This document shows, in pieces, positions 7,685-15,355 of a DNA stretch of 64,000 nt. This DNA comes from Shumkonia mesophila (GTDB taxonomy: Bacteria > Pseudomonadota > Alphaproteobacteria > Rhodospirillales > Shumkoniaceae). The notes beneath the pieces were generated by a model. It was not told the origin of the DNA. It did not search any database and saw nothing but the letters and a program-made list of their open reading frames with translations. The DNA lies in NCBI RefSeq assembly GCF_026163695.1, contig NZ_JAOTID010000011.1:1-64000 (forward strand), written 5' to 3'. The stretch's first letter is position 1; every line of letters starts with the position of its first letter. A program made the translations under genes and the position numbers.

Positions 7685-9103
7685 TCAGCCCCGCGCCCAC
7701 TCGCGGTGGAACCAGCCCTCGCGGTCCGTCCGCTCGAAGGTGTGGGCGCCGAAATAGTCGCGCTGGGCCTGGATGAGGTCGGCCCACAGCCGGCCGGACC
7801 GGTAGGCGTCATAGTAGGAGAGCGCGGAAACCAGCGCCGGCACCGGCAATCCGTTGGCCACCGCCGCCCCCACCACGCGTCGCCACGCCCCCTGGCCCTT
7901 TTCGACGAAGGCCCGGAAATAGGGGTCGAGCAGCAGATTCTTAAGCGCGGGGTCGCGGTCGTAGGCCTCCTTGATGCGATTGAGGAAGCGGGCGCGGATG
8001 ATGCAGCCGCCGCGCCAGATCATGCTGACGCGGCCCAGGTCGGTGTCCCAGCCGAATTCGTCCTTGGCCGCCTGGATCAGCGCGAAGCCCTGGGCGTAGG
8101 CGCAGATCTTCGACGCCAGCAGGGCGTCCTTGAGGTCGTCGACGAAGGCCGCCTTGTCGCCCGTGAATTTCGGCGTCGCGGCGCCGAGGATCTTTTCGGC
8201 CGCCACCCGTTCGGGCTTGAGGGCCGACAGCGCGCGCGCGAACACCGCTTCGGCGATGGTCGGGGCCGGCACGCCCAGCTCCAGGGCCGAGGCGCTGGTC
8301 CACTGCCCGGTGCCCTTCTGGCCGGCCCGATCGACGATGACCTCGACCATCGGCTTGCCGGTTTCCTCGTCGACCTGGCCCAGGATGTCGGCGGTGATCT
8401 CGATGAGATAGGAATCGAGGTCGCCCTGGTTCCACGCCGCGAAGGTCCCGGCCATCTCCTTGGCCGAAAGCCCCAGCAGGTTGCGCATCAGCGAGTAGAC
8501 CTCGGCGATCAACTGCATGTCGGCGTATTCGATGCCGTTGTGGGTGGTCTTGACGAAGTGGCCGGCGCCGTCGGTGCCGATGTGGATGCAGCAGGGCTCG
8601 CCGTCGACCTTGGCCGAAATGGCCTGGAAGATGGGGCCGACCTTGGCGTAGGCCGCCGCCGTGCCGCCGGGCATGATCGAGGGGCCGTTGCGCGCCCCTT
8701 CCTCGCCGCCGGAAATGCCGGTGCCCATGAAGTGCAGGCCGGCTGCGGTCAGTTCGCGGTCGCGCCGCTGGGTGTCGCGGAAATGGGAATTGCCGCCGTC
8801 GACGATGATGTCGCCTTCCTCCAGCAGCGGCCGCAGCAGGGCGATCTGCTCGTCGACCGGGGCGCCGGCCTTGACCATCAGGATGATGGCGCGCGGCCTT
8901 TTGATCGCCGCCACCAGGTCGGCCATGGTGTCGCAGCCGACGACCGGCTTGCCGTTGGCCTCCTTCGAGTCGACGAACGTGCGCATGGTCGCCGTGGTCC
9001 GGTTGAAGACGGCGATCCTGTATCCGTGATCGGCGATATTGAGGGCCAGGTTCTGGCCCATGACGGCAAGGCCGACGAGGCCGATGTCCGCTTGTGCAGT
9101 CAT
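7685..9103 (-). CDS. gnd: 6-phosphogluconate dehydrogenase, decarboxylating
   Basis: 472 residues, the length of the long homodimeric form. It oxidises and decarboxylates 6-phosphogluconate to ribulose 5-phosphate with NAD(P). GLAVMGQNLALN (residues 10-21) is the dinucleotide fold. GISGGEEGARNGPSIMPGG and HFVKTTHNGIEY carry the conserved substrate and catalytic residues (the Lys of VKTTHNG is the general base). The C-terminal all-helical domain includes WRGGCIIRA. Start at ATG 9103 fits the family. First gene of the gnd-gntK pair. Confidence 0.97.
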   Translation of the reverse strand: MTAQADIGLVGLAVMGQNLALNIADHGYRIAVFNRTTATMRTFVDSKEANGKPVVGCDTMADLVAAIKRPRAIILMVKAGAPVDEQIALLRPLLEEGDIIVDGGNSHFRDTQRRDRELTAAGLHFMGTGISGGEEGARNGPSIMPGGTAAAYAKVGPIFQAISAKVDGEPCCIHIGTDGAGHFVKTTHNGIEYADMQLIAEVYSLMRNLLGLSAKEMAGTFAAWNQGDLDSYLIEITADILGQVDEETGKPMVEVIVDRAGQKGTGQWTSASALELGVPAPTIAEAVFARALSALKPERVAAEKILGAATPKFTGDKAAFVDDLKDALLASKICAYAQGFALIQAAKDEFGWDTDLGRVSMIWRGGCIIRARFLNRIKEAYDRDPALKNLLLDPYFRAFVEKGQGAWRRVVGAAVANGLPVPALVSALSYYDAYRSGRLWADLIQAQRDYFGAHTFERTDREGWFHREWARG

Positions 9104-9235
9104 TGCGCTTCCTTCTTCCCGATGTGTGACAAGGCAGTCAGCCGATAACGGTCGCCGGGACTCAGGCCGCGGCGGGCGACGGAATTGGTAGAGCCAATAA
9201 AAGGCAACCCGCACCGCCCCGTCAAGGGCCGGACG

Positions 9236-9646
9236 TCAGCGGAATTCGCAGCCGAGCCGTTTCGCGGCACGCCGCAGCGCCCCGTCGCCGGTGGCCAGCG
9301 GCAATTTGGCGCGCAAGGCCAGTTCGAGATAAGAGGCGTCGTAGCTGGACAGCGCGTGGTCGCGCGCCAGCGCGATCGTTTCGTGAAAGGCGCGGGCCGC
9401 CGTGCTCCCGTCGACGGCGATCGGCAGTTCTTCGAGCATGGCGATGAAGGCGAGGCTGTCGTCGCGGCCGATGCGGTTCCTTCGTTCCGCGACCACCAAC
9501 GCGTTGGCGACCTCGAGCGGCCACAGGGCCGGCACCAGCGCGCCGACCGCCGCCACCCGGTCGATCAGCGCGTCGGCATCCGGGCCGCCCTCCTCCTCGA
9601 AGCACCAGGAGAGCGCGCAGGACGCGTCGAGAACGAGGCCGCTCAT
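9236..9646 (-). CDS. VapC-type PIN-domain ribonuclease toxin
   Basis: 136 residues. LVLDASCALSW gives the first acidic metal ligand, LEVANAL the second region, and SSYDASYLELAL plus ATGDGAL the later acidic cluster of PIN ribonucleases. Its start overlaps the stop of the upstream antitoxin by 4 nt (ATGA), the usual TA coupling. RNA target unknown. Confidence 0.9.
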   Translation of the reverse strand: MSGLVLDASCALSWCFEEEGGPDADALIDRVAAVGALVPALWPLEVANALVVAERRNRIGRDDSLAFIAMLEELPIAVDGSTAARAFHETIALARDHALSSYDASYLELALRAKLPLATGDGALRRAAKRLGCEFR

Positions 9647-9885
9647 CGCCGGCCTTCCTCGATGATCTCCTTGATGGTGGCGCCGCCCAGGTGGCGGCCG
9701 CGCCGGAAGCGCTTCAGGCTCTCGACCGTCTCTTTCAGGCGGCGCTCGTCGACGCGCTCGGCGACCGGGACCAACCGGGCGACGGCCTTGCCGTGGCGCG
9801 TGATGGTGATCTCGGCGCCGCGCTCGACCTCTTCGAGCAGGCGGGGAAGATGAGTCTTGGCTTCATAGGACCCGACGGTCTTCAT
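9643..9885 (-). CDS. Phd/YefM-type antitoxin
   Basis: 80 residues. MKTVGSYEAKTHLPRLLEEV followed by TITRHGKAVARLVP is the standard Phd/YefM N-terminal DNA-binding fold; the C-terminal 35 residues would wrap the toxin. First gene of the module; a palindromic operator lies just upstream at 9905-9917, consistent with autorepression. Confidence 0.9.
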   Translation of the reverse strand: MKTVGSYEAKTHLPRLLEEVERGAEITITRHGKAVARLVPVAERVDERRLKETVESLKRFRRGRHLGGATIKEIIEEGRR

Positions 9886-9904
9886 GGCAGGTCTCCGGAC
9901 TGGT

Positions 9905-9917
9905 CTAGTCAGACTAG
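9905..9917. promoter_or_regulatory. Palindromic operator of the Phd-VapC module
   Basis: CTAGTC, one central base, then GACTAG form a perfect inverted repeat 20 nt upstream of the antitoxin ATG. AGACTAGTCT at 9911-9920 is a second overlapping palindrome. Position and symmetry fit autoregulation by the antitoxin. Confidence 0.55.
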
Positions 9918-9966
9918 TCTAATATCGGGACCGCCGCTCCGTCAATCCGCGATGGGCGTTGACGAG

Positions 9967-10353
9967 CTATTTGCAGAAAATGAACGCGGCTCCGTTGTCG
10001 CCCCGCGAGAGCGCGTCTATACACGGCAGGGAAAGGCCCTGCTGACCATTTCCGGCGTCATTCCCAGCCGCTCGGGGTTTGCCGCCTCCAGAGCTTCCGG
10101 CGCGTATTTCTTCGAGCTTGAGGCGACAATAGCCGTAGGATTCGGTCCCACGCTCGAAGCCCATGTCGCGGCATCTCGCGTCGTGCGCGGCGTCGATCTC
10201 TTCTTGGGACCAGAACATGGATTCGAATGTTCCCGGCCTTGGCGGCGGCCCTCTGCCTGTGCTGCAACCGAGGAGCGCAACAGCGACCGATAACAGCGCA
10301 ATGGTCCTCATTGCCAGTTTCCGTCCGGCTGGTGCCTTCCGATCCATTTCCAT
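9967..10353 (-). CDS. Small hypothetical lipoprotein
   Basis: 128 residues with a lipoprotein signal: basic N-terminus, hydrophobic stretch, then LLGC with the lipidated cysteine at position 30. The mature part is short and Gly/Asp-rich with three further cysteines and no domain I recognise. ATG 10353 has GAGG about 13 nt upstream; an ATG at 10311 would give a shorter but still complete signal peptide. Probably anchored to a membrane facing the periplasm; function unknown. Confidence 0.55.
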   Translation of the reverse strand: MEMDRKAPAGRKLAMRTIALLSVAVALLGCSTGRGPPPRPGTFESMFWSQEEIDAAHDARCRDMGFERGTESYGYCRLKLEEIRAGSSGGGKPRAAGNDAGNGQQGLSLPCIDALSRGDNGAAFIFCK

Positions 10354-10382
10354 GCCAAACGCTACACCTCGGCTCGATGCGT

Positions 10383-10835
10383 TCAGTCAAAAGGGCTTCG
10401 GGCACAGGTTCCCCAATGGGTGTTGCCGAACGCGACCCAATTCCCATCCTTGGCGGGAATCGGCGTCACAAATGCATGGACAAATCGGCCGTCATGTTTT
10501 GTTATAACGAAAGCTCCTGATGAATTGTTTGCCAGCATAAACTTGCTGTCGTTTATAGATATCTTCATGGATAAATCTATAAATGTATCTTTATTTATTT
10601 CTCTATTGTAGTTATCACCTACCAGTTGGTAATTGTAGATTACAATACCAATATTTTCATCAATCATGATTTGGATTGATCGGTATGCTTGTGGTGCGCC
10701 TTCCTCAATTGTGCAGTTCAGCACAATTCGCTTGGCGTCCGCATAAGCCGTCGACGCGACAACGCCCAGCACCGCGAGCCAAGCGGACACGATCAACGTA
10801 AAGGTGCATGTGATAAGGGAAATCCGGCGGCCCAT
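10383..10835 (-). CDS. Hypothetical secreted protein, AT-rich gene
   Basis: 150 residues. Residues 1-32 form a Sec signal peptide (MGRRIS, hydrophobic core, AYA cleavage site). The mature protein has two cysteines (about 41 and 145), which could form a disulfide, and is rich in Ile and Asn. Its 10500-10680 segment is far richer in A+T than the flanking genes, suggesting recent acquisition. No family recognised. It is on the same strand as the lipoprotein gene 29 nt downstream, so the two may form an operon. Confidence 0.6.
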   Translation of the reverse strand: MGRRISLITCTFTLIVSAWLAVLGVVASTAYADAKRIVLNCTIEEGAPQAYRSIQIMIDENIGIVIYNYQLVGDNYNREINKDTFIDLSMKISINDSKFMLANNSSGAFVITKHDGRFVHAFVTPIPAKDGNWVAFGNTHWGTCARSPFD

Positions 10836-11014
10836 GGTCCCCCGCTCCCTGCATCTGCAACTATGAATTTAGCACAGGCCAATTGGGGGAACCATCCCGG
10901 ACCCGAGCCTGGAGTGGCAAGGGTGGGGTCCTTAAAGGGGGGCTCCCGACTTTGTTATTCGGCGCCCACCGCGAAAGACCGGGGCCGTATAAAAGTCCTC
11001 TCTCAAGTCACCCT

Positions 11015-11419
11015 TCAGTCCTCACGCAGCCAGTTCTCGCAGGCGAGGCCGTCGATCCGGGCGAACTCTCGTTCGTTGTCGGTGACGACGGTGTGGCCGA
11101 GCGCAAGGGCGTGGGCGGCGATCAGCAGGTCGTTGGCGCCGATCGGTCGCCCGGCCGCTTCCAGACGGGCCCGAACCCGGCCATAGGCGGCGTCGGCGGG
11201 AAGGTCGAGGGGCAGAACCTCAAGAGCCCCCAGCACCGCTTCAAGCTGGGCGGAAAGCCGTGGCGACGCCTTTTTCGCGGCCCCATAGCGAAGCTCCGCC
11301 GCGACGACGATGCTGGTGCAGACCTTGGCCTCGCCGACCTCGCGAATGCGCCGCATCGCGCGCCCCCGCGGATTGCGGACGAGGTCGGAGACGATGTTGG
11401 TGTCGAGCAGGTAGCGCAT
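11015..11419 (-). CDS. vapC: VapC-type PIN-domain ribonuclease toxin
   Basis: 134 residues from ATG 11419. MRYLLDTNIVSDLVRNP is the classic VapC/FitB N-terminus with the first catalytic Asp. VAAELRYGAAKK holds the Glu ligand, and IGANDLLIAAHAL with VVTDNEREFARI holds the remaining acidic residues. The start overlaps the VapB stop as TGATG. A GTG one codon upstream could also be used. Confidence 0.93.
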   Translation of the reverse strand: MRYLLDTNIVSDLVRNPRGRAMRRIREVGEAKVCTSIVVAAELRYGAAKKASPRLSAQLEAVLGALEVLPLDLPADAAYGRVRARLEAAGRPIGANDLLIAAHALALGHTVVTDNEREFARIDGLACENWLRED

Positions 11420-11652
11420 CACAGATCGACGGCATCGGGCGCCGGATCGGGGATCGGCGGAAACTCCTCGTCGAGCGGCGCCAGCGTCGCCAGCACCGCC
11501 AGCAGGGAGGCCGGCTGAGTGGGCTCGATGATCAGCCGGTCGCCGTCCTTGCGCATGATGGCGTCCTCGCCAGGCAGTTCGAACTCGCGGGGAATCCGCA
11601 CCGCCTGGTTGCGGCCGTTCTTGAACAGCTTGACGTGTCGTTCTGCGGCCAT
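11419..11652 (-). CDS. vapB: VapB antitoxin (AbrB-fold)
   Basis: 77 residues. VKLFKNGRNQAVRIPREFEL is the swapped-hairpin AbrB/SpoVT DNA-binding fold typical of VapB, followed by an acidic, proline-rich tail that would bind VapC. First gene of the module. Short repeats upstream (11669-11686) are a plausible operator. Confidence 0.92.
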   Translation of the reverse strand: MAAERHVKLFKNGRNQAVRIPREFELPGEDAIMRKDGDRLIIEPTQPASLLAVLATLAPLDEEFPPIPDPAPDAVDL

Positions 11653-11668
11653 GGCAACCTCTCCAGCC

Positions 11669-11686
11669 TATGCCTTAGCATATGCC
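11669..11686. promoter_or_regulatory. Candidate VapB operator
   Basis: TATGCC occurs twice (11669-11674, 11681-11686), and ATGC-CTTA-GCAT and GCATATGC form overlapping palindromes just upstream of vapB. Symmetric sites in this position usually bind the VapBC complex. Confidence 0.4.
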
Positions 11687-11837
11687 AAATGAGATCGGCC
11701 GTCCATGGCGTCAAGGTTGCCGGAAAGGAAGACAGGGCGACCGTCCTTGTTTATAGTCTCCCTAAAGAACGAACGGGTAATCGGACGCCCGCCCCATCGA
11801 CCGTTGGGCGCCGAACCGCAAGAAGAGGACGACGAGA

Positions 11838-13703
11838 ATGTACGGCTATCACGATCGCCTGGCCTGGATCGATCTCACCCGCGGCAAGGTCGAGTTCCGC
11901 GAAATCGGCACCCGGGACCTCGCCGACTTCATCGGCGGCGCCAACCTGGGCGCTGCGCTGCTGGCCCGCATGGTCGGCGCCGACACCGACCCGCTGGGGC
12001 CCGACAATCCGCTGATCATGCTGAGCGGCCCGTTCACCGCCGCCGGCGTGCCCGGCGGCAACCGCCACGAGGTGATCGCGCTGTCGCCCCTGACCGGCAT
12101 CTATTGCGAATCCAACGCCGGCGGCGCCTTCGGCCGCCAGCTGAAGCTCACCGGCGTCGACGGCCTGGTGTTCACCGGCGCCTCGAAAAAGCCGGTCATG
12201 CTGGTCATCGACGACGGCCGGTTCGAGCTTAAGGACGCCGGCCATCTGTGGGGCAAGGATGTTTTCGAGACCGACGATCTCTTGACCGAAGCCTTCGGCA
12301 AGTCCCAGGCCTCGGCCGTCATCGGCCCGGCCGGGGAATTGCTGGTCCCCATGGCCTGCATCGCCCACGACGGCCGCCACACCCGGGTGGCCGGGCGCGG
12401 CGGCATGGGCGCGGTGATGGGATCGAAGAAGCTCAAGGCCATCGTCATCCCCAAGGTGGGCGACGCCCTTCCCGCCTTCGCCGACCCCAAGGGGCTGGAG
12501 GAGACGCTGAAGCTCGACGTCGCGCGGATGAGGAAGGCGCTCGAGATGTTCGCCAAGTACGGCACGCCGGGCAGCTTCTCCAACAACGAGCGCTTGGGCA
12601 ATCTTCCCATCAACAACTGGCGCGACGCCCGGGCCATCGAGCTGGCCGGCAAGATCAACGGCGTCGTCATGGCCGAGACCATCCAGGTCAAAAGGGCCGG
12701 CTGCAAACGCTGCCCGATCATCTGCTCGCGCGTAGTCCGGGTGAACGACGGTCCCTACGCCACCGACGGCATCGTCGAGGGCCCGGAGTACGAGAACCTG
12801 GGCGCGTTGGGCAGCGTGCAGATGGTCGACAACCTGGCGGCCGTGACCAAGGCCAACGAGTCCTGCAACCGCTATGGGCTGGATACCATCTCGACCGGCG
12901 GCACCATCGGCTTCGCCAACGAATGCTTCGAGAAGGGCCTGCTGACCAAGGCCGACACCGGCGGCCTCGAACTCGGCATGAACCACCCCGATTCCAACAT
13001 CGAGCTGATCCGCCGCATCGCCTTTCGCGAGAAGGGGCTGGGCGAGATCCTGTGCCACGGGTCGCACAAGGCCGCCCGGGAAATCGGCCACGGGGCCGAG
13101 GAATACGCCGTCGAGGTCAAGGGCCTGGAACTGCCCATGCACGACCCGCGCTTCTCGTGGGGGCACGGCCTTTCCTATGCCACCGGCAACCGCGGCGGCT
13201 GCCACCTGACCTCGCTGTCGCACGCCTACGAGCTGGTCGTCACCTTCCCCGAGGTCGGCCAGATGGAACCGGCCAAGGGCCGCGAGCGCGAGGGCAAGGC
13301 CCAGTTCGTGGTCAACCTCCAGAACTACATGAACCTGCGCGACAGCCTGGTCTTCTGCAACTTCGACCAGCTCAACAACGCCGCCAAGGGCACCCACGTG
13401 TTGGGCTGGTACAACCTGATCACCGGCCGGAACCTTGCCTTCGAGGACTTCATGACGCTGGGCGAGCGCGGCTTCCAGTTGAAGCGCATGATTTCCAACC
13501 GGCGCGGCGTGACCCGCAAGGACGACAACCTGCCGCCCCGCCTGCGTACCCTGAAAAAGGTCGGCCAGGACCTCAACTTCGAGGTGCCGCCCCTCTACCC
13601 GATGCTCAGCGAATACTACGACCTGCGCGGCTGGACCGAGGAAGGCCGCCCGAGCCCGGAGACGGTGGGAAGGCTGGGGCTGAAGGAATTCGCGGCGGCG
13701 TAG
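11838..13703 (+). CDS. Aldehyde ferredoxin oxidoreductase family (tungsten-bis-pterin) protein
   Basis: 621 residues, full length for the AOR family, whose members oxidise aldehydes to carboxylates using a tungsten (or molybdenum) bis-pterin and a [4Fe-4S] cluster, passing electrons to ferredoxin or a partner subunit. The cluster ligands are visible as C289xxC292xxxC296 and C507. GPFTAAGVPGGNRHE near the N-terminus and EGPEYENLGALG (314-325) are pterin-binding signatures. No iron-sulfur or flavin partner subunit and no MoaD- or ThiF-like gene is adjacent, so its electron partner is unknown. Flanked on both sides by TA modules. Cytoplasmic, no signal peptide. Confidence 0.93.
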   Translation: MYGYHDRLAWIDLTRGKVEFREIGTRDLADFIGGANLGAALLARMVGADTDPLGPDNPLIMLSGPFTAAGVPGGNRHEVIALSPLTGIYCESNAGGAFGRQLKLTGVDGLVFTGASKKPVMLVIDDGRFELKDAGHLWGKDVFETDDLLTEAFGKSQASAVIGPAGELLVPMACIAHDGRHTRVAGRGGMGAVMGSKKLKAIVIPKVGDALPAFADPKGLEETLKLDVARMRKALEMFAKYGTPGSFSNNERLGNLPINNWRDARAIELAGKINGVVMAETIQVKRAGCKRCPIICSRVVRVNDGPYATDGIVEGPEYENLGALGSVQMVDNLAAVTKANESCNRYGLDTISTGGTIGFANECFEKGLLTKADTGGLELGMNHPDSNIELIRRIAFREKGLGEILCHGSHKAAREIGHGAEEYAVEVKGLELPMHDPRFSWGHGLSYATGNRGGCHLTSLSHAYELVVTFPEVGQMEPAKGREREGKAQFVVNLQNYMNLRDSLVFCNFDQLNNAAKGTHVLGWYNLITGRNLAFEDFMTLGERGFQLKRMISNRRGVTRKDDNLPPRLRTLKKVGQDLNFEVPPLYPMLSEYYDLRGWTEEGRPSPETVGRLGLKEFAAA

Positions 13704-13713
13704 GGCACGAAAT

Positions 13714-13805
13714 AATTTCGGTGACAGTGCACTAAATTCGACGGCATTTCCCGTTCCAGGTGGGCACCGTTGTTGCCGCGAATTTAGTGCACTGTCACCG
13801 AAATT
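13714..13805. repeat. REP-like hairpin with 27-bp perfect arms
   Basis: The left arm 13714-13740 is exactly complementary to 13779-13805, with a 38-bp loop. The arm contains GGTGACAGTGCACTAAATTC. It lies 10 bp after the AOR stop and overlaps the end of the convergent VapC gene, supplying its stop codon (TGA at 13797-13795). Such long imperfectly conserved palindromes are typical of extragenic elements mobilised by REP-associated transposases; none is encoded in this window. Confidence 0.8.
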
Positions 13806-14217
13806 GCCACGGATCGAGAACGGGCACGCCGGTCGCGGCGAAGTCGGCGACGTTGCGCGTGACGACCGTCATGCCGTGCACCTGGGCGGTGGCGGCGATC
13901 AGCGCGTCCCGCTCGGCCCGCGGGTCCGGCACGTACAGCCTTGCGCAGTGCAGGGCGACCGTCGTGTCGACGGGTAGCACCCGGCCGGCGAAGGCCGGCA
14001 GGACGTGGCTCTCCAGCCAGGCGCGCATGACGGCGCCCTGGGCCGGATCGCGGCGCTCCAGCAGGAGCACGCCCAGTTCCAGTTCGAGGACCGTGATGGC
14101 TGACAGGTAGAGGACTCCGGGCGTTACGCTGCCGGCCCAGGCCGCGACGTGGGCATCGGCCTTGCCGGCCTTCGCCTTGCGCAGTTCGGACACCACGTTG
14201 GTGTCGAGCACGAACAT
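13795..14217 (-). CDS. VapC-type PIN-domain ribonuclease toxin
   Basis: 140 residues. MFVLDTNVVSELRKAKAGKAD is the PIN N-terminus; SAITVLELELG holds the Glu, RAERDALIAATA and TVVTRNVADFAATGV the remaining acidic positions. Its start overlaps the antitoxin stop as TGATG. The last codons (QFR and stop) are encoded inside the hairpin repeat at 13779-13805, so the natural C-terminus may have been replaced when the repeat inserted. Confidence 0.92.
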   Translation of the reverse strand: MFVLDTNVVSELRKAKAGKADAHVAAWAGSVTPGVLYLSAITVLELELGVLLLERRDPAQGAVMRAWLESHVLPAFAGRVLPVDTTVALHCARLYVPDPRAERDALIAATAQVHGMTVVTRNVADFAATGVPVLDPWQFR

Positions 14218-14471
14218 CAGGAAAAGTCCGCCGGCTTATAGAGGCCGCGCGCCGGCGGTGCCTCGAACTCGATGTCCTCGACGCCCGGCATCCCCAGCAG
14301 GTCGACGATGCTGGCCTGCGGGCCGGCCAGTTGCTGGTATTCCCCGAAAGTCAGCAGGACGTGGGCCGGCCGGCCGCGGTCGGTGATGATCACCGGCCCG
14401 TTTCGCGCCGCCTTCTTGGCCTTGCCGGTATCCTGGTTGAACTCCCGGCTGGAAAAGGTGGTGACGGCCAT
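14217..14471 (-). CDS. Phd-type antitoxin
   Basis: 84 residues. TFSSREFNQDTGKAKKAA followed by VIITDRGRPAHVLLTF is the Phd/YefM fold; the C-terminal half is acidic and aromatic, as expected for toxin wrapping. First gene of the module, with a 22-bp near-perfect palindrome 22 nt upstream of its start. Confidence 0.9.
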   Translation of the reverse strand: MAVTTFSSREFNQDTGKAKKAARNGPVIITDRGRPAHVLLTFGEYQQLAGPQASIVDLLGMPGVEDIEFEAPPARGLYKPADFS

Positions 14472-14492
14472 GGAAAACCCTCCCGCATCCGT

Positions 14493-14514
14493 AATGTAGC
14501 AACGTTACTACATT
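14493..14514. promoter_or_regulatory. 22-bp palindromic operator of the Phd-VapC module
   Basis: AATGTAGCAACGTTACTACATT reads almost identically on both strands (20 of 22 positions) and lies just upstream of the antitoxin ATG. This is the expected place for autoregulatory binding of the TA complex. Confidence 0.6.
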
Positions 14515-14601
14515 TATCCTAAGCGCGCAAGGGCGAGTGCGAAAACAGGCCGGGCGCCGGCGGTGAGGCCGGTGCCCGATACGTTGGCAGCCGTCGCGGC
14601 G

Positions 14602-14652
14602 TTACGTGAAGTCCCGCCCGCCGTCGATTTCGATCACCGGGCCGTGGATGTC
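14602..14652 (-). pseudogene. C-terminal scrap of a short-chain dehydrogenase
   Basis: In the frame ending at 14602 the sequence reads DDIHGPVIEIDGGRDFT then stop. This matches the SDR C-terminus seen intact at 16049 (GYIHGQVIEINGGQYFK). Nothing of the rest of the enzyme remains; the scrap runs directly into the end of the TetR gene, whose last few codons overlap it in another frame. It marks an old deletion. Confidence 0.5.
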
Positions 14653-15281
14653 GTCGGCCGGCCTCGATCGGCCGGTCCGCAAATGAGGTCGATCGCCGAC
14701 GTCGCCACGGCTTCGAGCGTTTCGCGCGTCTCGCCGGTGCGCGCGCGGATGGCCAGGAAATAGAGGGTCGCCGAGGCAAGCTTGGCCAGGGCGGCCGGAT
14801 CGTCCGTCTTTTTTACTTCGCCGGTCCGTTGGGCCAACCGGATGCGGTCTTCGAAGGCCCGGTCGAGGGCGCGGAAGCCGTCGGCAAGCGCGGTCCTGAC
14901 GTGCGGGTCGGCTGCCGCTTCGGTGACTGCCGTGCCGATCAGAAAGCAGCCCCGGGCGGCCTGGCCGGCGGGAAAATAAAGGGCCAGCGAATGGTCGTAG
15001 ACGAGGCGAAGCCCCTCGCGGACCGGCTGTTCCGGGGCGAGGGCCGCTCTCAGGTCGCGGCCCGCCATGGCCTGGTAATGCTGGAGGGCGGCGAGATAGA
15101 GGGCCCGCTTGTCGCCGAAGGCGCCGTACAGGCTCGGCCGGCCCATGCCGGTCGCCGCGCTGATGTCGTCGAGCGAGGTCGCGGCGTAGCCGACCTGCCA
15201 GAACACGTCGCGGGCCCGCGCCAGGGCGTCGTCGGCGTCGTAGGCGCAGGGCCGTCCCCGTTTGGTTGATTTTTGTACCAT
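14634..15281 (-). CDS. TetR-family transcriptional regulator
   Basis: 215 residues. RARDVFWQVGYAATSLDDISAATGMGRPSLYGAFGDKRALY is split here as the helix-turn-helix, residues about 21-63; ARGCFLIGTAVTE is the C-terminal-domain signature of one common TetR subgroup (AefR-like). It is divergent from a glutathione transferase. An inverted repeat whose left arm covers its own start codon (15267-15279) is the likely operator. The last residues (about 208-215) are read from sequence derived from an SDR fragment, so the C-terminus may be atypical. Confidence 0.9.
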   Translation of the reverse strand: MVQKSTKRGRPCAYDADDALARARDVFWQVGYAATSLDDISAATGMGRPSLYGAFGDKRALYLAALQHYQAMAGRDLRAALAPEQPVREGLRLVYDHSLALYFPAGQAARGCFLIGTAVTEAAADPHVRTALADGFRALDRAFEDRIRLAQRTGEVKKTDDPAALAKLASATLYFLAIRARTGETRETLEAVATSAIDLICGPADRGRPTTSTAR

Positions 15282-15336
15282 TTCGCAAAAAAATCCTTGA
15301 TCGGTTCTATTTTCATGCGATACGGTACAAAAATCA
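15267..15336. promoter_or_regulatory. TetR operator arms spanning the divergent promoter
   Basis: TGATTTTTGTACC (15267-15279) and GGTACAAAAATCA (15324-15336) are exact 13-bp inverted copies. The left copy covers the first codons of the TetR gene, the right one lies 20 nt before the transferase ATG. They bracket AT-rich promoter sequence, so binding could shut both directions. Confidence 0.55.
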
Positions 15337-15355
15337 ATAGACGGGAGACTTCGCC

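Noticed and set aside
13714-13805. Simple Rho-independent terminator shared by AOR and VapC
   Set aside because: The arms are 27 bp with a 38-bp loop and no T tract, and sibling hairpins occur elsewhere, so a mobile-type repeat is the better reading, although it may still slow transcription.
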